From SAR324 cluster bacterium (GTDB lineage: Bacteria; SAR324; NAC60-12), in the NCBI GenBank assembly GCA_015231825.1, contig JADGAV010000018.1:1-64000 (forward strand): 64,000 nt of DNA, given 5' to 3'. The notes under the pieces are model-generated. The model did not search any database, was not told the origin of the DNA, and was given only the letters and a program-made list of their open reading frames with translations. Below are positions 1-9,160 of this stretch, piece after piece. Positions within the stretch are counted from its first letter, which is position 1, and the number at the start of each line of letters is the position of its first letter. A program made the position numbers and the translations under genes.

Positions 1-134
1 GTTCTGACTTTTTTAATGGGTCAGTCGACCCGCTGAAAGGACGATAGTGTCAAACTGTTTTGCCACTTGTCGCCATTTTCAAAAATAATATTCATTTTGC
101 ATCAAATGCATCTTTGGGATTGATTCCCCCAATT

Positions 135-173
135 CCAGGAGAAACTCTTCCTGAAAGGAGGAACTTCTCCTGG
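135..173. repeat. Inverted repeat after the leftward operon
   Basis: Arms CCAGGAGAA (135-143) and TTCTCCTGG (165-173) pair over 9 bp. The hairpin lies 60 bp beyond the stop of the last gene of the leftward operon. No T-tract follows on the minus strand, so it is at best a processing or weak termination site. I see nothing else in bases 1-233. Confidence 0.3.
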
Positions 174-233
174 AGAGACCGAGCAAAAGGAGGAGAAAAC
201 TCGGTCGAGGGTTTAAACTTTATTCAAGTCGGT

Positions 234-1382
234 TCAGTCCAACGGAGGAATTTCCAACCATTGTCGTTTTTCCCAGGACTGCAGGGCAATTTCTGCGAGT
301 TGGACGCCTTTGGCACCTTCAAGCAGGTTCCACTGAAACGGTTCATCCAAAACAACGTGCCGCAGAAATAATTCCCATTGGCTTCGGAAGGCATTTTCAA
401 CCGGTTTGGTATCAGGGACTTCCTGCCATGCTTCAAAAAGGTTGTGGTCGCGGTCGATGTCTGGATTCCAAACTTCCCGGGGTGTGGCCTGTCGGGGCTG
501 AATCATACATTGACGAAGACCCGCATATGCAGAGCCATTGGTGCCATCGACCTGCAAAACAAAAAGGTCATCCCGCCGGGGGCGGACACACCAGGAAGAA
601 TTGATCTGAACAATGATTCCGTTTTCCAATTCCATGGTCGTGTAGGCCGAATCATCGGTCGTGCACTCGTAGGGTTTGCCTGCTTCATCCCAGCGTTTTT
701 TGATGTGAGTGGCGCCGATATTGGAAACCGCTTTGATTTTACCAAAAATATTGTCCACCACATAACGCCAGTGGCAGAGCATATCCAGAATGATTCCTCC
801 TCCATCTTCCGCCCGATAGTTCCAGGAAGGTCGCTGTAAAAGTTCATCCTCTCCTTCATAGACCCAATAGCCAAATTCTCCCCTGACCGAAAGAATCTGT
901 CCAAAAAATCCGCTTCTAATCAAGGATTGGAGCTTCAAAAGACCGGGAAGCCAAAGTTTATCCTGAACCACACCATTCTTCACACCCGCGGCGGTCGCTT
1001 CCTGATGGAGTTCCAGGGCACTTTTCAGATCCACTGCCGTCGGCTTTTCACAATAGATTGACTTTTTAGCGGCAATCGCCTTTCTCACGCTTTCCACTCG
1101 CCGGTCAGTGGTTTGGGCGTCAAAATAGATTTGGAACCTTTCCTCGCTCAGGCATTTGTCCAAATCGGTCGTGTATTCCTTGATTCCATGGGTTTCTGAC
1201 AGCTTTTTAAGCTTGTTGATATTCCTTCCCACCAAAATCGGTTCGGGGATGATAACAGCATCAGGTCCAACCGGCAGACCTCCTTCGTCCCGAATCGCAC
1301 AAATGGATCGAATCAGATGCTGGTTGGTTCCCATTCGCCCGGTGACTCCGTTCATAATGATGCCAATATGATGCTCTTTCAT
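234..1382 (-). CDS. Gfo/Idh/MocA family oxidoreductase
   Basis: A 382-residue NAD(P)-dependent sugar or sugar-acid dehydrogenase of the Gfo/Idh/MocA family. The N-terminal Rossmann segment has the glycine-rich run GIIMNGVTGRMG (residues 7-18), and the family EKP motif appears in YCEKPTAVD near residue 110. The C-terminal half is the usual alpha/beta substrate domain. The start has AAAGGAC six bases upstream. It is the last gene of a five-gene leftward operon, 28 bp after the isomerase-like gene. Such enzymes oxidise a ring or C2-C3 hydroxyl of sugars; the substrate here is unknown, but the neighbouring GH88-type hydrolase and SDR point to uronic-acid or related sugars. Confidence 0.85.
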   Translation of the reverse strand: MKEHHIGIIMNGVTGRMGTNQHLIRSICAIRDEGGLPVGPDAVIIPEPILVGRNINKLKKLSETHGIKEYTTDLDKCLSEERFQIYFDAQTTDRRVESVRKAIAAKKSIYCEKPTAVDLKSALELHQEATAAGVKNGVVQDKLWLPGLLKLQSLIRSGFFGQILSVRGEFGYWVYEGEDELLQRPSWNYRAEDGGGIILDMLCHWRYVVDNIFGKIKAVSNIGATHIKKRWDEAGKPYECTTDDSAYTTMELENGIIVQINSSWCVRPRRDDLFVLQVDGTNGSAYAGLRQCMIQPRQATPREVWNPDIDRDHNLFEAWQEVPDTKPVENAFRSQWELFLRHVVLDEPFQWNLLEGAKGVQLAEIALQSWEKRQWLEIPPLD

Positions 1383-1410
1383 AGTTTGTCCTTTTTTTGT
1401 TCAATATGAT

Positions 1411-2244
1411 TTATGAAACTGCCAAATAGGCTTGTTTGATTTCTGCAAGAAACACATCTTGATCCGTTTTCCACCAGTCGTTGGAGAATATTTCTACTTC
1501 ATGGAATCCTTCAAATCCTGCTGCTTCAACCCAACCCCGTATTTCTGGAATATTGATACATCCCTGTCCCATCAACCCTCGATCGTTCAGTAGATCTTTG
1601 GTGGGGGTCAGCCAGTCGGAAATGTGAAAAGCCAGCAATCGCCTGTTCGTTCCGCATCGGCTGATTTCTTTTTGAAGATCCGGATCCCACCACAGATGGT
1701 AAATGTCCACAGCGACCCCAACATGCGAATCTGCCAGAAAATCACACATGTCGTTCGCCTGTCCCATTGTATTGATGGCCGAGCGGTCACTGGCATACAT
1801 GGGGTGCAGGGGTTCGATGGCCAGTTTGATTTCTGCGGAGCGTGCGTGCCCAGCAATAGCCGCAATGCCGTCGCCGATCTGCTTTCGGGATTCAGGAAGC
1901 GGTTGTCCCGGAACTGCACCGCAGACGAGGACAATCAAAGGAGCCCCGATGGCTTCTGCTTCATCAATCATTGTTCGATTGTCATCAATGGCAGCTTGCC
2001 GGCTGCTGGCATCGCTTGCTGGAAAGAAACCTCCCCGGCAATACGAAACGATTTCTAAGCCCGCACTGCGAATTTGCTGACCAATTTCTTTTCGGTCCCT
2101 GCCCTGGGTCCATTCCCTCCAAACCGTGATCCCTTTCACCCCCGCCTCAGCATATTTTTCAATTGCTGTTTCGATGGTCCAGGGTTTGGTGGTGATCGTG
2201 TGAATGCACAGTTTTGACGTGTCTCTGATAGGTAAAGCAGTCAT
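1411..2244 (-). CDS. Sugar phosphate isomerase/epimerase family protein (TIM barrel)
   Basis: A 277-residue xylose-isomerase-like TIM-barrel protein. It shows the family pattern of metal-ligand acidic and His residues: AIEPLHPMY with Glu and His, VDIYHLWWDPD, AFHISDW, and a final Glu in FHEVEIF. The frame is open further upstream to 2424, but that part reads through a strong hairpin and the end of the previous gene. The ATG at 2244 has GGAG just upstream and a second purine box eight bases away, so I chose it. The function is probably isomerisation or epimerisation of a sugar intermediate in the operon pathway. The exact reaction cannot be told from sequence. Confidence 0.82.
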   Translation of the reverse strand: MTALPIRDTSKLCIHTITTKPWTIETAIEKYAEAGVKGITVWREWTQGRDRKEIGQQIRSAGLEIVSYCRGGFFPASDASSRQAAIDDNRTMIDEAEAIGAPLIVLVCGAVPGQPLPESRKQIGDGIAAIAGHARSAEIKLAIEPLHPMYASDRSAINTMGQANDMCDFLADSHVGVAVDIYHLWWDPDLQKEISRCGTNRRLLAFHISDWLTPTKDLLNDRGLMGQGCINIPEIRGWVEAAGFEGFHEVEIFSNDWWKTDQDVFLAEIKQAYLAVS

Positions 2245-2269
2245 TTCTCCAGCTCTCCGGTTTTTGCCG

Positions 2270-2313
2270 GGAGCACCAGGGTTCACAATATTGAAGTTAT
2301 GCCCAGGTGCTCC
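2270..2313. repeat. Strong intra-operon hairpin
   Basis: Arms 2270-2281 (GGAGCACCAGGG) and 2302-2313 (CCCAGGTGCTCC) pair at 11 of 12 positions around a 20-base loop. It fills the 79-bp gap between the GH88-type gene and the isomerase gene, so it may set differential expression or mRNA stability within the operon. Confidence 0.5.
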
Positions 2314-2323
2314 TGTAAACCCG

Positions 2324-3718
2324 TTATATGTAAAACTTGTAGTAAGGCTGCTCCTTTGCCATCCTCCAAAGGAGAATACCCAGCTCCATCGCGTGATAGT
2401 CTCCCCACATGCAGGATTCACCAAAGGGAATCGGGTGGCCTTCCGGAATATAGTCCCAGTTGTTGGGGCGGTGATAGACGGAGTGCAGGAGCAGTCCTTC
2501 GTGCCGGGGATCTTCAGACAGGTAAGGTTCAGAAAATAAATGACCTGCCGTTGTCAACCCTGCCTGCAGATAAGTCTGACCTTTTTTCTGGCTTCCGTGC
2601 TCAATCAGGTATTTTCCGAGCCGAATCAGCCCTTGCGCCGCAATCGCAGCCGCTGAACTGTCTACAGGTTCATAAGCATTGAAGGGGTCTGAGGGATGGT
2701 TGAGGTAGTCTCCCATTTTTGCCAAACCCGGAGCTCCGGTGTCCCAATAAGGGATGCCATCCAGGGGAGAATGCTCGAGGTAAAAGTCCGCAACTGTTTC
2801 TGAGACTTCCAGAAAACGTTGGATGATGGAACTTTTTCCTGAAAACAATGCTTGCGCGATAGAAGCAAACTCGGATTCCGCAAGTGTTTCCAGGCATTCC
2901 AACTGTTCGGGAAATCCGGAAAGGATCCAGGCATGCCCTCGTGTCCATGTGGAAAACGGCGAATATCCCTGCTGTGTACTGGGACAGCGGTAGGACCCGC
3001 TGTTGACATTAAAAATTGATTCATGCACCACCCGTCCGGAAATGTCATAGGCATCTCTGTTTTTCCCATAATAGACATTGAAGCGGGCACTGGTTTCCGC
3101 GTGCTGCAATGCTCTTTCCAGCAGATTGATTTTCTGCTCCTGTTCTCCAAGCAGATAGTGACCCAGTTGGTGACTGAGGACGAGGGCTCTCAAAGAGCGG
3201 ATGGTATCAGAAAACAGGGATTGAGCGCCGTTGAATGAGGGAATATATCCCAATCCATTGGGGAGTGATGTCCACCGGGCCGCCTGCACGGCCCCCGAGA
3301 TCTTCAAGGCGAGTTCGTAAAAATTGCGTTCCCCCGGGCTTTCTGGAATTCGTCCTTCCCGCATCAAGCGCAGGAGATTGCCATAGGTGCTGACATTGTT
3401 GAATCCATGATCATGGACTCCCGTGTGCGTCAGATGCGGTGCCATCAGCTTAATGGTTTGATCCCTCCCATAGTGAAGAAAATTCTCTTCCCCTGTTGCA
3501 TCATATTGAAGAATTGCACATCCATATTGAAACCCCTGGGTCCATTCTGTCCAGCCTCGCGCCGTGTACTTGCCTTTGACGGTATAAACCGGGGCTCCGC
3601 CCTGGGATTCCCCCCAGTTTTGTTTGATCAATTCTACTTTCCTAGCTGCCAGGTCAAACAGTTTTTCAAGCTTGGGCAATAGACTGCGGGGTGTGATGTC
3701 TGGATCGATTTTTATCAT
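2324..3718 (-). CDS. GH88-type unsaturated glucuronyl hydrolase-like protein
   Basis: A 464-residue (alpha/alpha)6-barrel protein resembling glycoside hydrolase family 88, which hydrates delta-4,5-unsaturated uronyl residues released by polysaccharide lyases. Features seen: YTARGWTEWTQGFQYG near the N-terminus, HDHGFNN with a candidate catalytic Asp, YSPFSTWTRGHAW in the middle, and a C-terminal SCMWGDYHAMELGILLW typical of the family. There is no signal peptide, so it should act in the cytoplasm on imported oligomers. The ATG at 3718 has AAGGAA upstream; the longer frame to 3778 would run into the SDR gene. Substrate specificity is inferred from the fold only. Confidence 0.75.
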   Translation of the reverse strand: MIKIDPDITPRSLLPKLEKLFDLAARKVELIKQNWGESQGGAPVYTVKGKYTARGWTEWTQGFQYGCAILQYDATGEENFLHYGRDQTIKLMAPHLTHTGVHDHGFNNVSTYGNLLRLMREGRIPESPGERNFYELALKISGAVQAARWTSLPNGLGYIPSFNGAQSLFSDTIRSLRALVLSHQLGHYLLGEQEQKINLLERALQHAETSARFNVYYGKNRDAYDISGRVVHESIFNVNSGSYRCPSTQQGYSPFSTWTRGHAWILSGFPEQLECLETLAESEFASIAQALFSGKSSIIQRFLEVSETVADFYLEHSPLDGIPYWDTGAPGLAKMGDYLNHPSDPFNAYEPVDSSAAAIAAQGLIRLGKYLIEHGSQKKGQTYLQAGLTTAGHLFSEPYLSEDPRHEGLLLHSVYHRPNNWDYIPEGHPIPFGESCMWGDYHAMELGILLWRMAKEQPYYKFYI

Positions 3719-3746
3719 GCTGTATTCCTTAAATGAGTGTGAACGG

Positions 3747-4541
3747 TTAGAGACGCTGGATGTGAAAACCACCGTCAATATCTATCACGGTGCCTGCGGA
3801 AAATGGAAAATGACCGTCTAAGACTGCCGTCACTGCCGTTCCCAAATCCTGAGGAGTTCCCCACCTTTTTTGAGGAACCAAACCCTCTGCAATCAAATCG
3901 TCATACTTTTCTTTCACTGTGCTGGTCATATCGGTCAGCATGATTCCCGGTCTCAGCTCAAGCACTTGAATTCCTTCTCCTGCGAGCCGGGATGCCCATA
4001 GTTGGTTGGACATCGAAAGCCCCGCCTTTGAGATGCAATACTCTCCCCGATAGAGTGAAACCGTATAAGCCGAGATGGAGGTAACAAAGATGATGGTGAA
4101 TCCTGCCTTTAAAGCCGGTTTCGGTGAATCATTCAGCCAATGACGAGCCACCCGCTGAGTCAGAAAATGAGGGCCTTGCAGATTCACACGCATCAATTGT
4201 TCAAATGAATCCTCGCTGGTATCCAGCAAATCCGCCCGCAGTGCAGGCGCTATGCCGGCATTGTTGACGAGAGCATCGATTCTGCCCATTTTTTTGATGA
4301 TATTTTCCACCATAGTTTCGCGTTCTTCTTTGAGGCTGATGTCCGCCTTGAAAATTTGAAACTGCTGTTCCGGATGGATTGTTGATTTGCAGCATTCCAA
4401 TGCCGTTGCTTCAGCTGCAGCAAGATTGCTGGTATAATTGACGGCTACGGAATAACCGCTTTTAGCCAGCTCAAGAGCAATGCCGCGACCCAATCCGCGA
4501 CTGGCCCCGGTGACGAGAACGACGGGGAAGATATCAGCCAT
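3747..4541 (-). CDS. SDR family oxidoreductase
   Basis: A 264-residue classical short-chain dehydrogenase/reductase. It has the cofactor motif TGASRGLGRG at residues 12-21, NNAG in the middle, and the catalytic Ser-Tyr-Lys set in TSISAY and YCISK. The C-terminal GTVIDIDGGFHI is the usual substrate-loop end. An alanine/asparagine after the second strand (NYTSN) suggests NADP(H) use. It overlaps the upstream regulator gene by 8 bp and lies 28 bp before the GH88-type gene, so it is co-transcribed with both. The probable role is oxidation or reduction of a sugar-derived carbonyl; the substrate is unknown. Confidence 0.85.
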   Translation of the reverse strand: MADIFPVVLVTGASRGLGRGIALELAKSGYSVAVNYTSNLAAAEATALECCKSTIHPEQQFQIFKADISLKEERETMVENIIKKMGRIDALVNNAGIAPALRADLLDTSEDSFEQLMRVNLQGPHFLTQRVARHWLNDSPKPALKAGFTIIFVTSISAYTVSLYRGEYCISKAGLSMSNQLWASRLAGEGIQVLELRPGIMLTDMTSTVKEKYDDLIAEGLVPQKRWGTPQDLGTAVTAVLDGHFPFSAGTVIDIDGGFHIQRL

Positions 4542-5082
4542 AGGATTCCTTATTTGCGAAGTGAATCAATAAAATTTCACAATCTTCGAGCACTTCATAA
4601 CTGTGATTGAAAAATGCATCAAACTGGATCGAATCTCCCTTTTTGAGAATATGGATCTGGTTGAAGTACGAAATTTTTATCATACCGTTGAGGACGCTGC
4701 AGATTTCGCGTTCTTTCGTATTCCGTTCGGGATGAAAGAGCATCGACCCTTTTTTGGCATGACCAATTGAGATGACCAAACCGTTGAGTTCGGTTAAATC
4801 AAAAATAAAATCTCCTGTGGTGTGTGATTTTGATTGTTTCACAACCGCTTGTACCGGTTCCACCAACGAAATCAATTGCGCGGTGCTCAATCCCAATCCG
4901 GCAGCAAGGCTGCGCAGGGTATCCAGCGATGGGTTGCTCATATTCCTTTCCAGCTTACTGATCACAGCAAACGAGACACCGGTTTTTTCTGCGAGCTGTT
5001 CGATCGTCATCCCGGTGTTTTTTCGCAAATGCCGAAGAATCGAAAAATCTGTTCCTGTTTTTGGGAAAGGATTAGCGACCAT
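4534..5082 (-). CDS. XRE family regulator with C-terminal cupin domain
   Basis: A 182-residue transcription regulator. Residues about 18-70 form an XRE-type helix-turn-helix (LAEKTGVSFAVISKLERN is the recognition region). Residues about 110-180 form a small cupin barrel that usually senses a small ligand. This architecture is common for local regulators of catabolic operons. It is the first gene of the leftward operon and overlaps the SDR start by 8 bp. An AT-rich divergent control region lies upstream, shared with the bicupin gene. It most likely regulates its own operon and perhaps the bicupin gene. Confidence 0.88.
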   Translation of the reverse strand: MVANPFPKTGTDFSILRHLRKNTGMTIEQLAEKTGVSFAVISKLERNMSNPSLDTLRSLAAGLGLSTAQLISLVEPVQAVVKQSKSHTTGDFIFDLTELNGLVISIGHAKKGSMLFHPERNTKEREICSVLNGMIKISYFNQIHILKKGDSIQFDAFFNHSYEVLEDCEILLIHFANKESYG

Positions 5083-5456
5083 TATTCTTATGCCAACTTG
5101 AAGCGGATTTAATTCACAATAAAAATGATATAATATTCATATATCAACTAATTTAGTCATCAATTAATTGCATTCTTAGTAAATGTCAAGTAATTATATT
5201 CATAAAAATACTAATGATTCTTATAAACCTTAAAAAATGAATATTTTTATCAAATATAGCATTCAAAATTGAATATTGGAGTAACTCCTGCAGTCCGAAG
5301 GGTTTTAAAGCGCAATCGATCAGAGTCACAATCCTGTCAAAAAATGGAGAAATGCCGGATAAAAACAGATTCCTTGACGATCCTGAAAAATCACTTTAAT
5401 TTAGAATTGATCAAAACATCGAAAAATATACTTTTGTCATTGAAAAGAAGGTGGCC
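5083..5456. promoter_or_regulatory. Divergent AT-rich control region with palindrome
   Basis: This 374-bp stretch separates the XRE-cupin operon (leftward) from the bicupin gene (rightward). It is very AT-rich and contains the palindrome ATTCAAAATTGAAT at 5261-5274 (6-bp arms, 2-bp centre) and several ATATTCAT-like words nearby. A binding site for the XRE regulator is the natural guess. No single promoter stands out. Confidence 0.45.
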
Positions 5457-6326
5457 ATGCATCCTGATTATTTAGCCGTTGCCCGCATGGGTGTGAAAGG
5501 CTCTTTTAAAACGCTCCAGCAATTGTTTGCCCGGGAAAATCCGGGATATTGTTTTGGGTATTTTGAGTTTGAAGAGAGCAAGCAGCTGGAATGCCGGCAG
5601 GGAACGGCTTTTTATTGGCTGGAAAAAGGGGAAGTCGTGCTGTCGCTGAAAGGGAACTGGACTCGGGAAGACGGACATTCAATCCAGGGAGACTCAATCG
5701 ACTATGTCTTGAATCCCGGAGATGTAATCGTCCTCACTCCCGCGCTTGAAGGAACGCTTCGGGGAAAGGGTCGTTTTTGGTCGATCACTCGGTCCGACGC
5801 GGCTGTTTTTCCAATTGCCGGTCTTCGCCGATTGAGTCATCTGGAGGACAGCTCCGGGGGCTGCAATGTTTCCAAAGATGCCTTTCGACGATTGCAAATC
5901 ACATGGACGGAAGCCGTTTCAGAAAGCGATCCTGATGGCGGGAACGTGCTGGGATGTCATGTCGTCTGGATGCCTGAATCCTCGTCCCGTACCCATTTCC
6001 ATCCGGACCCTGCAGCGGGGGGAGGACGTTCACAGCACGAGATGTATTTAGTGCTCGATCCTGAGAATTATGATTTAGAGGTGCAGGCATCGAATCCGGG
6101 AGTATGGACCTACCCTGAGGCAGGAAATTGGGACCGTTTTGATTTCACACCCCTTCAAGCCGGTGATGTTGTCGCAATTCCATCAGGAGTTTGCCACCGG
6201 GCGATTGATATACTGGCTTGTGTGATTGCCATTCCCGGGTTTAAACCCCGCAACGAAATATTTGTTGATCCGCAAATTGCGGTCTCGTCTGCAGGTCAAT
6301 CCCCTCACAATCCTGATTTTGCGTAA
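5457..6326 (+). CDS. Bicupin-domain protein
   Basis: A 289-residue protein with two cupin modules. The second keeps the metal-binding pattern: THFHP at about residue 180, a Glu in SQHEMYLVL, and the second motif GDVVAIPSGVCHRAID. The N-terminal half has only GDVIVLTP-like remnants of motif 2 and is probably non-catalytic. The ATG at 5457 is preceded by GAAGGT; an in-frame GTG two codons earlier is less well placed. Transcribed divergently from the sugar operon regulator. It could be an isomerase or dioxygenase-like enzyme acting on a sugar acid, or a ligand-binding protein; the sequence does not decide. Confidence 0.75.
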   Translation: MHPDYLAVARMGVKGSFKTLQQLFARENPGYCFGYFEFEESKQLECRQGTAFYWLEKGEVVLSLKGNWTREDGHSIQGDSIDYVLNPGDVIVLTPALEGTLRGKGRFWSITRSDAAVFPIAGLRRLSHLEDSSGGCNVSKDAFRRLQITWTEAVSESDPDGGNVLGCHVVWMPESSSRTHFHPDPAAGGGRSQHEMYLVLDPENYDLEVQASNPGVWTYPEAGNWDRFDFTPLQAGDVVAIPSGVCHRAIDILACVIAIPGFKPRNEIFVDPQIAVSSAGQSPHNPDFA

Positions 6327-6375
6327 AGCCTCTTTCCAAAATATTCCTGTTTGAGGGAATGCATGTCTTTTGGAT

Positions 6376-7125
6376 TCAAGCTTGCGAACTATTCGAAGGG
6401 GCAATGCTCATTCGATTTTTATACAATACATTGTATGCGGGGCGGCTGTTTTCCGCGACCTGTCTTTGTGCTTCTGTCACTTCAATGACAGGTTCTTTAA
6501 AAGGTTCAAAACCCGTGGAAGCTTCCACTGCATGATACCAATATTTGGCCCATACTCCATCACTATCACGGGATCCCGCAGGCCAACTCAGCATGTCTTC
6601 ATAAAAGGGAATGTCCAGCATTGAACACAGCATCTCCATCATTGGGCGCGGCCTGGAGAGGACATCTTTGGCATCCAGAATTGGAATGGCTTGTCCGGTA
6701 ATCTCACAGAGTTGTTCATAAAGGAGGAGCTGCCGTTGAATTCCAATATCCTCTGCTGTGATTTCAGGACGTTTTTTGACATAGGAATTGACAACATGAA
6801 GCGGATCTCGAATCAAAAAGTAGTGGCGCAATTTTTTGGTCCAGACGAGATCCATACCATCCAGCATGTGCAGGGTCATATGCTTTTGAAAATATAGCTC
6901 CGCAGCGACAGTCCCCTCGCTGACCTGATGAGCAACTTCCTGCCAATCGGTGGATTGACGGGCGATCACTTCTGCTGCTCCCGGATGGGCGATTCCGGTT
7001 TTTTTCAAATAGTGCGCATAAAAGGGTTCATCGTGCACCACGGTGTCGGGGCGGTTTTCCCAGGCGCGCATCATCGCGGTGGAAATGTTTCTTGGGCCTG
7101 ACCACATTGCGATTCGAATGGTCAC
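6376..7125 (-). CDS. Sulfotransferase-family P-loop protein
   Basis: A 249-residue protein with the sulfotransferase-like P-loop MWSGPRNISTAMMRAW at residues 7-22 and DEPFYAHYL shortly after. The 3'-phosphate-binding region resembles HYFLIRDPLHVVNSY around residue 105. Members of this group usually lie next to, or are fused with, class IV aminotransferases, and exactly that partner starts 3 bp upstream here. I recall plant proteins of about 550 residues that join both domains. True PAPS-dependent activity has not been shown for this type as far as I know, so the reaction is left open. Confidence 0.75.
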   Translation of the reverse strand: MTIRIAMWSGPRNISTAMMRAWENRPDTVVHDEPFYAHYLKKTGIAHPGAAEVIARQSTDWQEVAHQVSEGTVAAELYFQKHMTLHMLDGMDLVWTKKLRHYFLIRDPLHVVNSYVKKRPEITAEDIGIQRQLLLYEQLCEITGQAIPILDAKDVLSRPRPMMEMLCSMLDIPFYEDMLSWPAGSRDSDGVWAKYWYHAVEASTGFEPFKEPVIEVTEAQRQVAENSRPAYNVLYKNRMSIAPSNSSQA

Positions 7126-7128
7126 GAG

Positions 7129-8034
7129 TCACTCCTGATCAATCAGTTTGAGATAGAACTCCTGCAAACGGGCAACCATAGGACCCCGCCGGCCTTCGCC
7201 GATCACTCTCCCGTCAATTTCCTTTACCGGCGCGAGCCCGGCGAAAGTGCCGGTGACAAAGGATTCCTCGGCGCCATAGACATCGGTCAAACTGAAATTT
7301 TTCTCAAATACCGGAATGCTGTTCTCCCGACAAATTTGAATCACATTGCCTCGAGTGATCCCTCCCAGGCAGTAATCTCCGCTGGATGTCCAGACTTCTC
7401 CATCACGAACAATAAAAAAATGGGTTGAATTACAGGTTGCCACAAAGCCATGCGGATCGAGCATCAGACCTTCATCTGCTCCGGCTTTTGTGGCCTGGAT
7501 GCAGGCAAAAATGCAGTTCAATTTGGAGTGACTATTGAGTTTCGGGTCCTGCACATCCGGATAACCCCGACGAACATGAACGGTAAAAAGCCGGATTCCC
7601 TTGTTCAAAGTTTCTGGATCAGGATTTTTGTACTCCGGGATAATCACGATCGTGGGCGGAGTGATAGTGACCCGCGGGTCCTGATAAGGGGTTGCTTTCA
7701 TGCCCCTGCTGATCATCAGGCGAATATGAACATCCGTCGTCATCTGGTTGGCACGGCAGGTATCGTAAATCTGCTCGATGAGCTGATCCGGTGTGAGGCC
7801 AATATCCATATCCAGCGCCTTTGCCCCTTCATAGAGCCGTTTCATGTGCTGACCTATAAATGCCAGTTTGCCATGGTGAAGCCGCAATCCTTCCCAGACG
7901 CCATCCCCCAGGATAAATCCTGAATCAAAAACAGAAATTTTTGCCTCAGCCCGGGGAAATAGTTCTCCATTGATATTGATTAGAATCTCAGCATTGCGTG
8001 GGTCGTCGACATAATCGTGTGTGCCTTTTGCCAT
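7129..8034 (-). CDS. Class IV aminotransferase (branched-chain/D-amino acid type)
   Basis: A 301-residue PLP-dependent fold-type IV aminotransferase. Seen: GDGVWEGLRLHHGKL at about residues 43-57, the PLP-lysine context in PKLNSHSKLNCIFA near residue 168, EGLMLDPHGFVATCNSTHFF, and the cofactor phosphate-binding GGITRGNVI. It resembles branched-chain or D-amino-acid transaminases, but pathway neighbours do not support amino acid biosynthesis. It ends 3 bp before the sulfotransferase-like gene, so both are translated as a pair. Confidence 0.85.
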   Translation of the reverse strand: MAKGTHDYVDDPRNAEILININGELFPRAEAKISVFDSGFILGDGVWEGLRLHHGKLAFIGQHMKRLYEGAKALDMDIGLTPDQLIEQIYDTCRANQMTTDVHIRLMISRGMKATPYQDPRVTITPPTIVIIPEYKNPDPETLNKGIRLFTVHVRRGYPDVQDPKLNSHSKLNCIFACIQATKAGADEGLMLDPHGFVATCNSTHFFIVRDGEVWTSSGDYCLGGITRGNVIQICRENSIPVFEKNFSLTDVYGAEESFVTGTFAGLAPVKEIDGRVIGEGRRGPMVARLQEFYLKLIDQE

Positions 8035-8221
8035 TCTTGTTTCCTTTTAAAATGCTTCTTCTGAAGCTTTAGAAAAAAATCCCCGGTTTAAACGGAGTCG
8101 GCCTCTCACCGGCAGGATTGAATCAAAAAATTTCCGGGACCTGACCCGGACGATTGATTGACGAGGCCAGATTCTTCATCCGTCCTGCGGGGAATAAATT
8201 GTATGATTCCGCCTCATGGAA

Positions 8222-9160
8222 TTATGACCTGATTTCGAGCCCAATATCTTCTAGATACTGCTTGGTGAAACGTCGAAAATCTTCAATTTCCTTTCGAAAA
8301 GAAAAGGAATTGAGAATAGCTGGGTCGCGGGTTCTCGTCTGCAAGCCTATCGGCAGTCCTTCCATCTGAAGATAATATTTGGCATTCACAGGATAGGTCT
8401 GCCGTTCAATCAAAGACGCAAAAGTCAGGAAAAGAGAAAGTTTCTGCGCCAGTTCCGGGTGGCTTTTCCAATGTTGGAGCAACCAGACATAAAGCTCCGG
8501 ATGGAAATTGGCCATCACGCCGCAAAACCCTTCGGCGCCTGCCTGCAGGGAAGGCAGGATGGTGGCGGAATTGGCATTGAAAATACGTAGAGAGCTGCCC
8601 TCGAGCACCTTAATTTTTTCAGTGATCAATGCCAGATTGCAGCTGACGTCTTTGAGAAAATGAAAACGATTCAGGGAGACGCACCATTTTAGAAAGTCAG
8701 GAGACAATAGGCGCAGGTAGGGGTGGGGACATTCATAAAAGCCGAGAGGAATGTCTTCCGGAATCGCCTTCAAAATGGCTTCCAGGTTGACTTTCATTGT
8801 ATCTTCTGATTCTTCCGGGCGGGCCAAACGGCTGGTGACGAAGATGAAAGCATCAATGCCCGTTGCAGCGATTTCATTAATTTCTTTGATTTGATCTGCT
8901 TCGGATTCTGAAATATGCCCCGAGGCAATAACCGGACAGTCTGCTCCTGCGGTCTCTTTAACAAATTTGGCGAGCGCCACTCGTTCCTTCAGCGAAAGGT
9001 GTATCATTTCGCTGGATTGGCACACCGCAAACAATCCGGAGACACCTTTTTCAAGATACCAGGCGATCAATTGTTCCAACGCGGCATAGTCAATTTGATT
9101 GCTGTCCGAAAATGGTGTGACCATCACAGGCCAGACGCCCTTCTTTTTCTCGTTGTTCAT
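8222..9160 (-). CDS. DHDPS/NAL family aldolase or dehydratase
   Basis: A 312-residue TIM-barrel class I lyase of the dihydrodipicolinate synthase/N-acetylneuraminate lyase family. It has the N-terminal GVWPVMVTPF, a Ser-containing substrate loop (CQSSEMIHLS), a conserved Tyr in GFYECPHPY, and a Schiff-base Lys in FHFLKDVS around residue 170. The ATG at 9160 has AAGGA six bases upstream, which is better than the in-frame start at 9211. In this setting a 2-keto-3-deoxy-sugar-acid aldolase or dehydratase is more likely than lysine synthesis. It is divergent from dgoK-dgoA. Confidence 0.82.
   Translation of the reverse strand: MNNEKKKGVWPVMVTPFSDSNQIDYAALEQLIAWYLEKGVSGLFAVCQSSEMIHLSLKERVALAKFVKETAGADCPVIASGHISESEADQIKEINEIAATGIDAFIFVTSRLARPEESEDTMKVNLEAILKAIPEDIPLGFYECPHPYLRLLSPDFLKWCVSLNRFHFLKDVSCNLALITEKIKVLEGSSLRIFNANSATILPSLQAGAEGFCGVMANFHPELYVWLLQHWKSHPELAQKLSLFLTFASLIERQTYPVNAKYYLQMEGLPIGLQTRTRDPAILNSFSFRKEIEDFRRFTKQYLEDIGLEIRS

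Noticed and set aside
60-371. Rightward open frame of 103 codons at the left edge
   Set aside because: It overlaps the well-supported oxidoreductase on the other strand and has no recognisable protein features.
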